A stretch of DNA of 64,000 nucleotides from Cupriavidus sp. YR651 (lineage in GTDB: Bacteria; Pseudomonadota; Gammaproteobacteria; Burkholderiales; Burkholderiaceae): the NCBI RefSeq assembly GCF_900101625.1, contig NZ_FMYZ01000002.1, positions 496,001-560,000 of the forward strand. Reading direction: 5' to 3'. Positions 16,116-25,375 of this stretch are shown here, piece by piece. A program made the position numbers and the translations under genes. Position 1 is the first letter of the stretch. Every line of letters begins with the position of its first letter. Under the pieces are notes generated by a model. The model did not search any database. It was not told where the DNA came from and was given only the letters and a program-made list of their open reading frames with translations.

Positions 16116-18986
16116 TTGAACGCTCGCGACGATTTCGACTACGGTACCCCGCCCAGCGAATCCGAAACGCTGATCACGCTGGAGATCGACGGTGTGCCCG
16201 TCACCGTGCCGGCCGGCACCTCGGTCATGCGCGCCGCCGCCGAGGCCGGCGTGGGCGTGCCCAAGCTGTGCGCCACGGATTCGCTGAAGTCTTTCGGTTC
16301 GTGCCGGCTGTGCCTCGTGGAGATCGAAGGCCGCCGCGGCTATCCGGCCTCGTGCACGACGCCGGTGGAAGCGGGCATGAAGGTGAAGACGCAGAGCGAC
16401 AAGCTCGGCGACCTGCGCCGTGGCGTAATGGAACTCTACATCTCAGACCACCCGCTCGATTGCCTGACCTGTCCGACCAATGGCAACTGCGAGCTGCAGG
16501 ACATGGCCGGCGTGGTGGGGCTGCGCGAGGTGCGCTACAACGACGGCGCCGCGCCGATCGCCACGCATACGCAGCTGGCGAAGGACGAGTCGAACCCGTA
16601 TTTCACGTATGACGCGTCCAAGTGCATCGTCTGCAACCGCTGCGTCCGCGCGTGCGAGGAGACGCAAGGCACGTTCGCGCTGACGATCAGCGGCCGCGGC
16701 TTCGACTCCCGTGTGGCGGCAGGCACCAGCCAGTCGTTCATGGAATCCGATTGCGTGTCGTGCGGCGCCTGCGTGCAGGCCTGCCCGACGGCCACGCTGA
16801 CGGAAACCTCGGTCATCAAGCTGGGGCAGGCATCGCACAGCACGGTCACCACCTGCGCCTATTGCGGCGTGGGTTGCTCGTTCAAGGCCGAGATGAAGGG
16901 CAACGAGGTCGTGCGCATGGTGCCGTACAAGGACGGCCAGGCCAACGAAGGCCACGCCTGCGTGAAGGGCCGCTTCGCCTGGGGCTATGCCACGCACCAG
17001 GACCGCATCCTCAAGCCGATGATCCGCGCGAAGATCACCGATCCGTGGCGCGAGGTGTCGTGGGAGGAAGCGATCGGCTACGCCGCGTCGCAGTTCAAAC
17101 GCATCCAGGCCGAGCATGGCAAGGATTCGATCGGTGGCATCGTGTCGTCGCGCTGCACGAACGAAGAAGGCTACCTGGTGCAGAAGCTGGTGCGGGCGGC
17201 GTTCGGCAATAACAACGTCGATACTTGCGCGCGCGTCTGCCACTCGCCGACCGGCTACGGACTCAAGACCACGCTCGGCGAATCGGCTGGTACGCAGACC
17301 TTCCGCTCGGTGGCCAAGGCCGATGTGATCATGGTGATCGGCGCCAACCCGACCGATGGCCACCCGGTGTTCGCCTCGCGCATGAAGAAGCGCCTGCGCG
17401 CCGGGGCAAAGCTGATCGTCGCCGATCCGCGCCGCATCGACCTGGTTGATTCCCCGCATATCCGCGCCGATTACCACCTGCAGCTGCGCCCGGGCACCAA
17501 CGTCGCGCTGGTGACGTCGATGGCGCACGTGATCGTCACCGAAGGCCTGCTGGCCGACGCGTTCATCGCCGAGCGTTGCGAAGACCGCGCGTTCCAGCAA
17601 TGGCGCGATTTCGTCGCACTGCCCGAAAACTCGCCGGAGGAGATGGAGTCGGTGACCGGCGTGCCGGCGGACCAGCTCCGCGGCGCGGCCCGCCTGTATG
17701 CCACCGGCGGCAACGCGGCCATCTACTACGGCCTCGGTGTGACGGAGCACGCGCAAGGCTCGACGACCGTGATGGGCATCGCCAACCTGGCAATGGCCAC
17801 GGGCAATATCGGTCGCGAAGGCGTCGGCGTGAATCCGCTGCGCGGCCAGAACAACGTGCAGGGCTCCTGCGACATCGGATCGTTCCCGCACGAGTTGCCG
17901 GGCTATCGCCACGTGTCGGACTCCACCGTGCGCGGCGCGTTCGAGGCGGCGTGGAATGTCGAAATCAACCCGGAGCCGGGCCTGCGCATCCCGAACATGT
18001 TCGAGGCCGCGCTGACGGGCTCGTTCAAGGGCCTGTACTGCCAGGGCGAGGATATCGTCCAGTCCGACCCCAACACGCAGCACGTGGCGGAGGCGCTCTC
18101 GTCGATGGAGTGCATCGTCGTGCAGGACATCTTCCTGAACGAAACCGCGAAGTACGCGCACGTGTTCCTGCCGGGGTCGTCGTTCCTGGAAAAGGATGGC
18201 ACCTTCACCAACGCGGAGCGCCGCATCTCGCGCGTGCGCAAGGTCATGCCCGCGAAGGGCGGCTATGCCGACTGGGAGGCCACGATCCTGCTGGCCAATG
18301 CGCTCGGCTACCCGATGCACTACAACCACCCGTCCGAGATCATGGACGAGATCGCGCGGCTGACGCCGACGTTCGCCGGTGTGAGCTACAAGAAGCTTGA
18401 CGAACTGGGCAGCATCCAGTGGCCGTGCAATGCCGATGCGCCGGAAGGCACGCCGACCATGCACGTCGACGCCTTCGTGCGCGGCAAGGGCAAGTTCATC
18501 ATCACCAAGTACGTGGCGACCACGGAGAAGGTCAACCGCAAGTACCCGCTGATCCTGACCACGGGCCGCATCCTGTCGCAGTACAACGTGGGTGCGCAGA
18601 CGCGGCGTACGCACAACGTGCACTGGCACGATGAAGACCGGCTGGAAATTCATCCGCACGACGCCGAGGAACGTGGCATCAAGGATGGCGACTGGGTTGG
18701 CGTGCAGAGCCGGGCAGGGGAGACCGTGCTGCGCGCTATCGTCAGCCAGCGCATGCAGCCGGGCGTGGTGTACACGACGTTCCACTTCCCGGAGTCGGGC
18801 GCCAACGTCATCACCACCGACAACTCGGACTGGGCGACCAACTGTCCGGAGTACAAGGTGACCGCGGTGCAGGTGATGCCGGTGGCGCAGCCGTCCACGT
18901 GGCAACGCGAGTACCAGGCGTTCAACGAGGAACAGCTGGCGCACCTGCGCGCGGCCAGCGAGCCGGCGCAGGCTTCGGCGGAATAA
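16116..18986 (+). CDS. fdsA: NAD-dependent formate dehydrogenase alpha (molybdenum) subunit
   Basis: FdsA oxidises formate to CO2 at a bis-molybdopterin guanine dinucleotide Mo centre and contains several Fe-S clusters. The 956-residue protein has an N-terminal [2Fe-2S] ferredoxin/NuoG-like domain (CATDSLKSFGSCRLC, later CLTCPTNGNC), two [4Fe-4S] ferredoxin-like motifs (CIVCNRCVRAC, CVSCGACVQAC), then the molybdopterin oxidoreductase domain beginning with TTCAYCGVGC at about residue 246. The Mo-ligand cysteine is in ARVCHSPTG at about residue 375. The start is TTG at 16116 with GGGAG 8 bases upstream. It fills the middle of the operon; FdhD and FdsD follow and are needed for assembly in related systems. 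Confidence 0.96.
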   Translation: MNARDDFDYGTPPSESETLITLEIDGVPVTVPAGTSVMRAAAEAGVGVPKLCATDSLKSFGSCRLCLVEIEGRRGYPASCTTPVEAGMKVKTQSDKLGDLRRGVMELYISDHPLDCLTCPTNGNCELQDMAGVVGLREVRYNDGAAPIATHTQLAKDESNPYFTYDASKCIVCNRCVRACEETQGTFALTISGRGFDSRVAAGTSQSFMESDCVSCGACVQACPTATLTETSVIKLGQASHSTVTTCAYCGVGCSFKAEMKGNEVVRMVPYKDGQANEGHACVKGRFAWGYATHQDRILKPMIRAKITDPWREVSWEEAIGYAASQFKRIQAEHGKDSIGGIVSSRCTNEEGYLVQKLVRAAFGNNNVDTCARVCHSPTGYGLKTTLGESAGTQTFRSVAKADVIMVIGANPTDGHPVFASRMKKRLRAGAKLIVADPRRIDLVDSPHIRADYHLQLRPGTNVALVTSMAHVIVTEGLLADAFIAERCEDRAFQQWRDFVALPENSPEEMESVTGVPADQLRGAARLYATGGNAAIYYGLGVTEHAQGSTTVMGIANLAMATGNIGREGVGVNPLRGQNNVQGSCDIGSFPHELPGYRHVSDSTVRGAFEAAWNVEINPEPGLRIPNMFEAALTGSFKGLYCQGEDIVQSDPNTQHVAEALSSMECIVVQDIFLNETAKYAHVFLPGSSFLEKDGTFTNAERRISRVRKVMPAKGGYADWEATILLANALGYPMHYNHPSEIMDEIARLTPTFAGVSYKKLDELGSIQWPCNADAPEGTPTMHVDAFVRGKGKFIITKYVATTEKVNRKYPLILTTGRILSQYNVGAQTRRTHNVHWHDEDRLEIHPHDAEERGIKDGDWVGVQSRAGETVLRAIVSQRMQPGVVYTTFHFPESGANVITTDNSDWATNCPEYKVTAVQVMPVAQPSTWQREYQAFNEEQLAHLRAASEPAQASAE

Positions 18987-18998
18987 GCGAGCCACGCC

Positions 18999-19847
18999 AT
19001 GAAGCGCTGCATCCTGCCGCAGGAGGCCGAGCCGTCCGACGAGGCGTTGCCGGCCACGCGAAATACCTTCGCCGTCAACCGCTGGCGGAATGGCGCGGCG
19101 ATGGCCGAGATCGACCACATCGCCGAGGAAGTCCCGGTGGCGCTGGAGTACAACGGCGTCTCTCATGCGGTGATGCTGGCCACGCCGGCGGACCTGGAAG
19201 ACTTCGCGCTGGGCTTCAGCCTGAGCGAAGGCATCGTGGCCAGTCCGCGCGACGTGTATGGCATCGACGTGGAGGTCCGGCCGAACGGCGTGGCCGTGAA
19301 GCTGGAGATCGCGACGGAGGCCTTCGTCGGACTCAAGGCGCGGCGCCGCGCGCTGGCCGGCCGCACCGGATGCGGGCTGTGCGGCACGGAATCGCTTGAC
19401 GAGGTCATGCGCGTACCGGCCACGGTGCAAAGCGCGGCGTCGTTCGATCCTGCATTGCTGGACGCCGCCTTTGCACAGCTTCAGACGCGTCAGGCGCTGC
19501 AGCGCGATACCGGCGCCACGCACGCGGCGGGCTGGCTGCGTGCGGACGGCACGGTCGCGCTGGTGCGCGAGGACGTCGGCCGGCACAATGCGCTGGACAA
19601 GCTGGCCGGCGCGCTCGCCATCGGCAACGAAGATGTTTCGCGTGGCGCGGTGATCGTGACCAGTCGCGCCAGCTACGAGATGGTCCTGAAGACGGCGATG
19701 ATCGGCGCGGGCGTGCTGGCGGCGGTGTCCGGGCCGACCGCGCTGGCGGTGCGTCTGGCCGAATCCGCGGGCGTCACGCTGGCCGGCTTCGTTCGTGCGG
19801 GCAGCCTCGTTGCCTACGCCCATTCTCATCGACTAAAGATTTCCTAG
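18999..19847 (+). CDS. fdhD: Formate dehydrogenase accessory sulfurtransferase FdhD
   Basis: FdhD transfers sulfur to the molybdenum cofactor before insertion into formate dehydrogenase. The 282-residue protein includes the conserved TGCGLCG motif, whose two cysteines are the sulfur-relay site, and the EDVGRHNALDKL and TSRASYEMVLK blocks typical of the family. In the fds literature the gene at this position is called fdsC. It begins 12 bases after the fdsA stop and is followed 8 bases later by fdsD, so it belongs to the same transcript. Confidence 0.95.
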   Translation: MKRCILPQEAEPSDEALPATRNTFAVNRWRNGAAMAEIDHIAEEVPVALEYNGVSHAVMLATPADLEDFALGFSLSEGIVASPRDVYGIDVEVRPNGVAVKLEIATEAFVGLKARRRALAGRTGCGLCGTESLDEVMRVPATVQSAASFDPALLDAAFAQLQTRQALQRDTGATHAAGWLRADGTVALVREDVGRHNALDKLAGALAIGNEDVSRGAVIVTSRASYEMVLKTAMIGAGVLAAVSGPTALAVRLAESAGVTLAGFVRAGSLVAYAHSHRLKIS

Positions 19848-19855
19848 AGCCTGGC

Positions 19856-20101
19856 ATGCATATCGAAAACCTGATCAAGATGGCCAACCAGATCGGCGGC
19901 TTCTTTGAAGCGATGCCGGACCGGGACGAAGCGCTCGCGGACATCGCCAGCCACCTGAAGCGTTTCTGGGAGCCGCGCATGCGGCGCGCGCTGCTGGCCC
20001 ACGTGGATGTGCACGGTGGCGAAGGGCTGGATGCCATCGTACTGACGGCCATCGCACGCCACCGCGAGAAGGTTGAGGTCGCGCAGGCTGCGGCCGCCTG
20101 A
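19856..20101 (+). CDS. fdsD: Formate dehydrogenase delta subunit
   Basis: FdsD is a small protein associated with soluble formate dehydrogenases, thought to help maturation or stability. The 81-residue product has the family pattern IENLIKMANQIGGFFEAMPDRDEAL ... HLKRFWEPRMR. It has no cofactor motif. It is the last gene of fdsGBA-fdhD-fdsD. Its stop codon lies inside the first unit of a 12-base tandem repeat. Confidence 0.93.
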   Translation: MHIENLIKMANQIGGFFEAMPDRDEALADIASHLKRFWEPRMRRALLAHVDVHGGEGLDAIVLTAIARHREKVEVAQAAAA

Positions 20102-20156
20102 ACAGCGCCCTGAACAGCGTCCTGAATGGCACCCCGAATGGCACGCCGAATGGCAC
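20097..20156 (+). repeat. Five tandem 12-bp repeats at the end of the fds operon
   Basis: Five adjacent 12-base units follow the pattern CCTGAAyrGCrC: CCTGAACAGCGC, CCTGAACAGCGT, CCTGAATGGCAC, CCCGAATGGCAC, GCCGAATGGCAC. The fdsD stop codon is in the first unit and two further in-frame TGA codons follow in the next units. Such a tract could vary in copy number between strains. Confidence 0.8.
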
Positions 20157-20171
20157 CTGATTCCGGCCGCG

Positions 20172-20642
20172 CTATTTCTTGAGCCAGTAAAGCACTTGCA
20201 GGATCGTCAGCCCGAACAGCGTGGCGACGACCGCGGTGCTCTCCCGCCCCAGTCCGCAGGCGATGCCGATGGCGGCGACGGTCCAGATGCTGGCCGCCGT
20301 GGTCAGGCCGCGGATGTCTTCCTCGCTGTTGAGCTTGATGATGGCGCCGGCGCCCAGGAAGCCGATGCCAGACGCCAGCCCTTGCAGCACGCGGCTCATG
20401 TCCGGCAGTGGCACGCCTGCCTGGAGCGGCACCAGCACGAACAACGCCGACCCCAATGCGACCAGCATGTGCGTGCGCAGCCCAGCGGCCTTGCCGGCCG
20501 CCTCGCGCTCGTAGCCGATCATCCCGCCAAGCAATACGGCCAGCGTGAGCCGCAGCAGAATGCGGGTCAGCTCCTTGACGTCCGGCACGTCGGCAAACTC
20601 GGCGCGCAGCGTGCCGTAGACATCTCCCCACAGGCTTTCCAT
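20172..20642 (-). CDS. MgtC/SapB-family membrane protein
   Basis: The 156-residue integral membrane protein has four to five hydrophobic helices and the family motifs RLTLAVLLGGMIGYERE, AAGLRTHMLVALGSALF and GIGFLGAGAIIK. MgtC-like proteins are linked to growth at low magnesium and, in pathogens, to intracellular survival and ATP-synthase control; their exact activity is unsettled. This copy lacks the C-terminal soluble domain of long MgtC proteins, so it is of the short SapB type. The ATG at 20642 has GGGAGG upstream. It is transcribed towards the fds operon, which ends just before it. Confidence 0.88.
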   Translation of the reverse strand: MESLWGDVYGTLRAEFADVPDVKELTRILLRLTLAVLLGGMIGYEREAAGKAAGLRTHMLVALGSALFVLVPLQAGVPLPDMSRVLQGLASGIGFLGAGAIIKLNSEEDIRGLTTAASIWTVAAIGIACGLGRESTAVVATLFGLTILQVLYWLKK

Positions 20643-20791
20643 AGCGGCCTCCCGTCTGGCGTCTTCCGATGGTTGGCAAGCTAGCATGCGGCCGCGGCGC
20701 TCCGCAGTCGGGCGCCGGCTGACAAGCATCGGGGGAAAGGCGCGCGCAGGCCGCGAGAAAGCGGCGGAGGTGCGCGGGAAATGTGGCGTAC

Positions 20792-21487
20792 TCAGCGCAG
20801 CCGCAGAGGTTCCAATAGGGCCGCGTCGTACTGGGTGCGCGTGATGCGGCCCAGTTCCATCATGCGCAGCAGGATGTACGCCTGACGCTGGCGTGCGCGA
20901 CGGGGGTTGGCCACGGGATTGTTGGCCGAAGGCGCCTTGGGTAGGCCGGCCAGCATCGCGCATTCGGCCAGCGAGAGCTGCGCCACGGGCTTGCCGAAGT
21001 AGGTCTGCGCCGCTTCGCCAAAGCCGTAGGCGCCCTGGCCGAGGTAGATCTTGTTCAGATAGAGCTCGAGGATCTCGTCCTTGGTCAGCGACTGCTCGAT
21101 GCGATAGGCCATCAGCGCTTCATACAGCTTGCGCGTATAGGTCTTCTGGCGCGAAAAGAAGAAGTTGCGAGCCACCTGCATGGTGATGGTGGAGGCGCCC
21201 TGCGACAGATCGTCGGAGAGATTGGCGATGCCGGCGCGCATCACGCCCACATAGTCCACGCCATCGTGCAGGTAGAAACGGTCGTCCTCGATGGCGACCA
21301 CGGCCTCGGACAGCGCCGGTGGGAATTGTCTGAGCTGGATGTAGTCGGGCGTATCGCGGAATGCGGTGAGGGCATCGAGCGACGGCAATTGCCGGCTGGC
21401 CATGACGACCGCAAGGGTGGCCAGCAACGCGCCGCCGATGACGGCGAGCAGGACGAGCTTGACGAAGGCGGACCAGATACGTTGCAT
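20792..21487 (-). CDS. Monofunctional GT51 peptidoglycan glycosyltransferase (PBP1a-like)
   Basis: The enzyme polymerises lipid II into glycan strands in the periplasm while anchored by one N-terminal TM helix. The 231-residue protein contains only the GT51 domain: EDDRFYLHDGVD with the catalytic Glu, GASTITMQVARNFF, EILELYLNKIYLGQGAYGFGEAA and the LAECAMLAGLPKAPSANNPV block. These match the glycosyltransferase half of PBP1a more closely than MtgA proteins, and no transpeptidase domain follows. It may be a PBP1a-derived gene that lost its second domain or an independent short form. It is a single gene on the minus strand. Confidence 0.85.
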   Translation of the reverse strand: MQRIWSAFVKLVLLAVIGGALLATLAVVMASRQLPSLDALTAFRDTPDYIQLRQFPPALSEAVVAIEDDRFYLHDGVDYVGVMRAGIANLSDDLSQGASTITMQVARNFFFSRQKTYTRKLYEALMAYRIEQSLTKDEILELYLNKIYLGQGAYGFGEAAQTYFGKPVAQLSLAECAMLAGLPKAPSANNPVANPRRARQRQAYILLRMMELGRITRTQYDAALLEPLRLR

Positions 21488-21532
21488 GGCACGTATTGTG
21501 CCATCGCTCTGGACGCCGCCATCGGAAAACGC

Positions 21533-22582
21533 CTATTCCCTCGGCACCGCCACCCCCAGCGATAACGCCAGCGTTTCCAGATTTCGCCAGATGTTCGGGT
21601 TGATTTCCAGATGCGTGGCGGCCGCGGCCCGGTTGGCCGCTTCGTATTCGCCGGGATACTGCACCTGGTCGAAGCCGGGCGCGGTGGGTGTGTCATGCAG
21701 GTAGTTGATGAACGCTTCCACCTCGCCACGCTCCCAGTTCAGCCCGAGGTCGAACTGCGGGTTCAGCAGTACGGCGAACAGGTTGTTGGTGGCCACGCCG
21801 GCCCGCGGGTTCTCTGGCTGGATCGTGCCGCCACCGGACAGCACACCGGCCAGTAATTCCGCCACCACGCCCAGCGCGTATCCCTTGTGCGCACCGAACG
21901 GCAGCAGTGACCCGGGCCGCTCGCCGAACATGACCGAGGCATCGGTCGTCGGGTTGCCATCGGCGTCGATGATGCTGTGCTCAGGCGCCGGCTCGCCTTT
22001 TTCGGCCAGCACGCGCGCCTTGTTGATGGCGATCGCGCTGGTGGCAATGTCCACCACCAGCGGCGGCCGGCCATTTGGCATGGGGCCCGCAAAGCAGAGC
22101 GGGTTGGTGGTCAGCCTTGCCACACGTCCGCCGTACGGCGCCACCACGGGTGGGCGGTTGATGACATTGGTGAAACTGAGCAATACGAAGCCGGCTGCGG
22201 CGACCATCTCGCCGTAGTGGCCCATGCGGCCGAGGTGGTGAGACTTGCGCAGCGTCACGATGCAATGCCCATGCTGTCGCACGCGCTCGATGGCCCGGGC
22301 CATGACGACCTTGCCCACGTGCTGGCCAAAGCCGCCGTTGCCGTCGAAGACCATCAGCGTGTCCTTGTCCAGCACGCAGTCCGCGCGGCCATCGGGGTTG
22401 ACGCTGCCGCCATCGATGGCGCGGCGATAGTTCGGCAGGATCGACAGCCCGTGGCTGATGTAGCCGCAGCGGTCGGATTCGACCAGATGCTCGGCCACAT
22501 CGTCGGCAATGTCGGCGGGGACGGCTTGCGCGGTGAGGATGTCGCGCGCGAAGCGTTGTGCGGAGTCGAGGGTGATTTTCAT
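21533..22582 (-). CDS. Malate/L-lactate (Ldh2-family) dehydrogenase
   Basis: This 349-residue cytoplasmic oxidoreductase belongs to the Ldh2/sulfolactate/ureidoglycolate dehydrogenase family, which has its own NAD(P)-binding fold. Typical blocks are SDRCGYISHGLSILPNY, RKSHHLGRMGHYGE, TNPLCFAGPMPNGRPPLVVDIATSA and GAHKGYALGVVAELLAG. The substrate cannot be decided; malate, lactate, sulfolactate and related 2-hydroxy acids are all possible. It starts 25 bases after the stop of the DASS transporter gene in the same direction, so the imported anion may be its substrate. Confidence 0.82.
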   Translation of the reverse strand: MKITLDSAQRFARDILTAQAVPADIADDVAEHLVESDRCGYISHGLSILPNYRRAIDGGSVNPDGRADCVLDKDTLMVFDGNGGFGQHVGKVVMARAIERVRQHGHCIVTLRKSHHLGRMGHYGEMVAAAGFVLLSFTNVINRPPVVAPYGGRVARLTTNPLCFAGPMPNGRPPLVVDIATSAIAINKARVLAEKGEPAPEHSIIDADGNPTTDASVMFGERPGSLLPFGAHKGYALGVVAELLAGVLSGGGTIQPENPRAGVATNNLFAVLLNPQFDLGLNWERGEVEAFINYLHDTPTAPGFDQVQYPGEYEAANRAAAATHLEINPNIWRNLETLALSLGVAVPRE

Positions 22583-22607
22583 AAGGGGGCGGCGTAGTTG
22601 ATTGTGG

Positions 22608-24128
22608 TCAGACCCAGCCCAGCCAGCGCCAGTAGGTGGTGGCGAACACCAGCATCAGCACGTAGCCGATGATCGTGACCGGGATGCCGATGCGGGCGAA
22701 CTGTCGTCCGTTGAACGTGTCGGTGCCCAGGCAGACCATGTTCTGTGGCGCGTTGATCGGCAGGATGAAGCCGAAGCTGACCGTGTAGCCGAGCAACATG
22801 GTCATGCCGACCTTGTTCATGTCCCCGGGCAGCGTCTGCAGCACCGAGATGAGGATGGGCAGCAGCGCGGCGGTCAGCGCCGTCGCACTGGCAAAGCCCA
22901 GGTGAATCAGGATCAGGAACGCGGCAAGCACCGCGAAGACCATCAGCGTGCCGTGGTCGGCCAGGCCGGAATGCGTCACCACGAACTTGCCGAGCCACTG
23001 GCCGGCCTGCGTGGTCAGCAGCGCGGTCCCCAGGCTGATCCCCACGCCGAACACGATCAGCGTGCCCCAGGGCGTGCGTTGCTGCATGGTCTTCCAGTCC
23101 ATCACGCCGATACGCGGCAGCATCAGGATGACCAGCCCCACGAAGGTGATGCTTGCCGTGTCGAACTGATGCAGCTTGCCCTCGGTGGCCCAGAACAGCA
23201 GCAGGCCGATGGCGACGGCGGCCAGGCGCTTCTGCGGGGCGGTCATGGGACCGAGCGCCGCAAGTTCGCGTTGCACCGCTTCCTTGCCGCCGACGATGGC
23301 GTCGGTTTCGGGCGGAAGCAGCCAGCGCACCAGGAAGTACAGCACGGCCGACATCACGATGGCCCAGGGCGCACCGGCGATGAGCCATTGCAGCCATGTC
23401 ACGCGGTCCCCGAGCAGCTTGTCCATGAACCCGATGGTCAGGAGGTTTTGCGCGGCGGCCGTCTGGATGCCGACGTTCCACACACTGGTCGCCTGCGCCA
23501 CCATGATCATGATGCCGGCCGCGATGTTCGACTTCTTGTCCACGCCGAACGCCGCGATCACGCCCATCATGATCGGCACCGTGCAGGCGCTGCGCGCCGT
23601 GGCGCTGGGCACCACCAGGCTCAGCAGGATCGTGACGGCGATCGTGCCGATCAGGATGCGCCGCGTGCTGGTGCCGATGGCGGACAACGTGACCAGTGCG
23701 ATGCGGCGGTCAAGCCCCGTCACGGTCATCGCGGCCGAGATGAACAGCGCCGCCGCGACCAGCGCGAGCGCCGTGTTGGAGAACCCGGCCAGCGCCATGC
23801 CGAGCGCCTTCGACGTGCCATATTGCGTGGCGGGATCGTTGACTGTTGGCGAGAAGCCGACCAACGCGGCCATCAGCGACGTGATCATGATCGCGCTGGT
23901 CTCGTAGGTCACGGCCTCGGTGATCCAGACCACCACGGCGAAGGCCAGGATGGCGAGCATGCGGTGCCCGGCCACGGGAAGATCGGCGGGGGTAGGAATC
24001 AGCAGAACACCGATCAGTGCGGCGATAGCCAGAAACAGGCCCCAGTGCAGGGCGACCTTGGGAGCAAGGGGCTTGGTTGCCGCGGTGGATGGAAGGGCGG
24101 CGGGGGAAGTGTGCGAATCAGGCATCAT
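22608..24128 (-). CDS. DASS-family dicarboxylate/sulfate-type anion transporter
   Basis: The 506-residue membrane protein has about 12 hydrophobic segments and belongs to the divalent anion:Na+ symporter (SLC13) family. Diagnostic regions include VVPSATARSACTVPIMMGV (an SNT-like pore motif region) and the C-terminal GYTVSFGFILPINAPQNMV segment. These carriers import di- and tricarboxylates or sulfate with sodium. I chose the first of two adjacent ATGs (24128), with AGGGATTCC just upstream. The Ldh2-type dehydrogenase gene lies directly downstream, suggesting uptake and oxidation of one hydroxy-acid substrate. Which anion is carried is unknown. Confidence 0.85.
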   Translation of the reverse strand: MMPDSHTSPAALPSTAATKPLAPKVALHWGLFLAIAALIGVLLIPTPADLPVAGHRMLAILAFAVVVWITEAVTYETSAIMITSLMAALVGFSPTVNDPATQYGTSKALGMALAGFSNTALALVAAALFISAAMTVTGLDRRIALVTLSAIGTSTRRILIGTIAVTILLSLVVPSATARSACTVPIMMGVIAAFGVDKKSNIAAGIMIMVAQATSVWNVGIQTAAAQNLLTIGFMDKLLGDRVTWLQWLIAGAPWAIVMSAVLYFLVRWLLPPETDAIVGGKEAVQRELAALGPMTAPQKRLAAVAIGLLLFWATEGKLHQFDTASITFVGLVILMLPRIGVMDWKTMQQRTPWGTLIVFGVGISLGTALLTTQAGQWLGKFVVTHSGLADHGTLMVFAVLAAFLILIHLGFASATALTAALLPILISVLQTLPGDMNKVGMTMLLGYTVSFGFILPINAPQNMVCLGTDTFNGRQFARIGIPVTIIGYVLMLVFATTYWRWLGWV

Positions 24129-24556
24129 GGAATCCCTGGGTGGATAGATCCTGCCGGACGCGTTGCCACGCGCGAGTGCTGCGTTCGGCATGCACTTCAT
24201 TATGTGAAGCGCGATGAAGCGTGCCAAGGTGGCCACTGCCGCGCGAATGCCCCAGATCAAGACTCTGCGAAGTCAGTGGGAAACTCACGATTGAGACAGC
24301 GCAAAGGCTCGCAGACTCAGGCAGGCAAGTGACGCCCGCGCGCTCGCACGATCTGAAATAATTGGCATCGGTGTTGAAGGTTTTTAGTTTGCGGTACGCC
24401 GCATCGCCGTCGTGGCCTGCGCGCCACTTGCGGCAATTTGCCGGCCGCGGCTGTCGGCCAGCGCGTCGCACCGCACCGACCACCACATTGGCCCCAACGT
24501 ACAACGCATGGTGTCCACGAATCTGTCATCCGGGACGCCATCCACGAGAAAACGAC
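24129..24556. other. Divergent intergenic region with a small dyad
   Basis: No gene is supported between the DASS transporter and the phosphatase. CTTCA-TTATG-TGAAG (24195-24209) is a short perfect palindrome about 70 bases upstream of the transporter start and might be an operator. No regulator gene is adjacent. Confidence 0.35.
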
Positions 24557-25375
24557 ATGATCCAGACCTGGTGTGCGTGGCTGGCCCACGCGCTGATTCC
24601 CTTGCGAGCGATGTCGCCCGATAGCGCATCGTCCATCCGCCCGTGCCTGCCGCTGGAGACCATCAGCAATGCGCGCGATCTTGGTGGTCTGGTGGGCGTA
24701 TCCAACCGCCGCGTGCGCCACGGCCGGCTGTTCCGCAGCGGCAACCCCGCGCTGGCGAGCGCGGCCGATCTCGACCGCCTGCATGCACTGGGGCTCGACA
24801 TGGTGATCGACTTCCGCTCGCCGGGCGAGAAATCACCTGCGGAGTCGGCGTTCGGAGAGCGTTTCCACTGGGTGTCCGTGCCCGTGCTGGATGGCAGCAT
24901 GGCGATGGACGTGCTGATGCCGCGCCTGCGGGAAAGCACGCCGGCGCAGATGCATGCGTTCATGCTCGATGTGTACCGCGACTTTCCGGTGCGATACCGG
25001 GATGCGTTCGGCGGGTTCCTGCGCAACGCGGAGGCGGGCAAGACGCTCTACTACCACTGCACGGCCGGCAAGGACCGCACGGGCTTCGCATCGGTGCTGC
25101 TGCTGTCCGCGCTGGGCGTGTCGCAGGACGACATCGTCGCCAACTACCTCGAGTCAAACCACTGGAATCGTCGATTCAACGACGACGTGCTGGCACGGGT
25201 GGGCCCGATCGGCGTGCGACCGGAGGCGATCTTGCCGTTGCTGGAGGTCCGGCCGGAGTACCTGGAGGCGTCGATGTCGTCGATCAGTCAGACATACGGC
25301 AGCGTGGAGCGATTCCTGGCCGACGGCTTGCAGGTCGACGTCGACCGGCTACGCGCGCACTACCTCGAGGACTGA
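24557..25375 (+). CDS. Protein-tyrosine phosphatase family protein
   Basis: The 272-residue protein contains the CX5R phosphatase signature as HCTAGKDRTG, with NARDLGGL near the start and a DFRSPGEK general-acid region, typical of the bacterial Tyr_phosphatase_3 (LipA/PTP-like) family. Members hydrolyse phosphotyrosine or phosphoinositides. The first 20 residues are moderately hydrophobic (WCAWLAHALIPL) but do not form a clear signal peptide. The ATG at 24557 has only a weak GAGAA upstream; an ATG at 24611 is an alternative start. It is a single gene convergent with ackA. Confidence 0.82.
   Translation: MIQTWCAWLAHALIPLRAMSPDSASSIRPCLPLETISNARDLGGLVGVSNRRVRHGRLFRSGNPALASAADLDRLHALGLDMVIDFRSPGEKSPAESAFGERFHWVSVPVLDGSMAMDVLMPRLRESTPAQMHAFMLDVYRDFPVRYRDAFGGFLRNAEAGKTLYYHCTAGKDRTGFASVLLLSALGVSQDDIVANYLESNHWNRRFNDDVLARVGPIGVRPEAILPLLEVRPEYLEASMSSISQTYGSVERFLADGLQVDVDRLRAHYLED

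Noticed and set aside
16443-19829. Very long antisense frame over fdsA and fdhD
   Set aside because: It is opposite well-conserved fds genes, has low-complexity Arg/His-rich composition and no recognisable domain; it comes from GC-rich codon bias.
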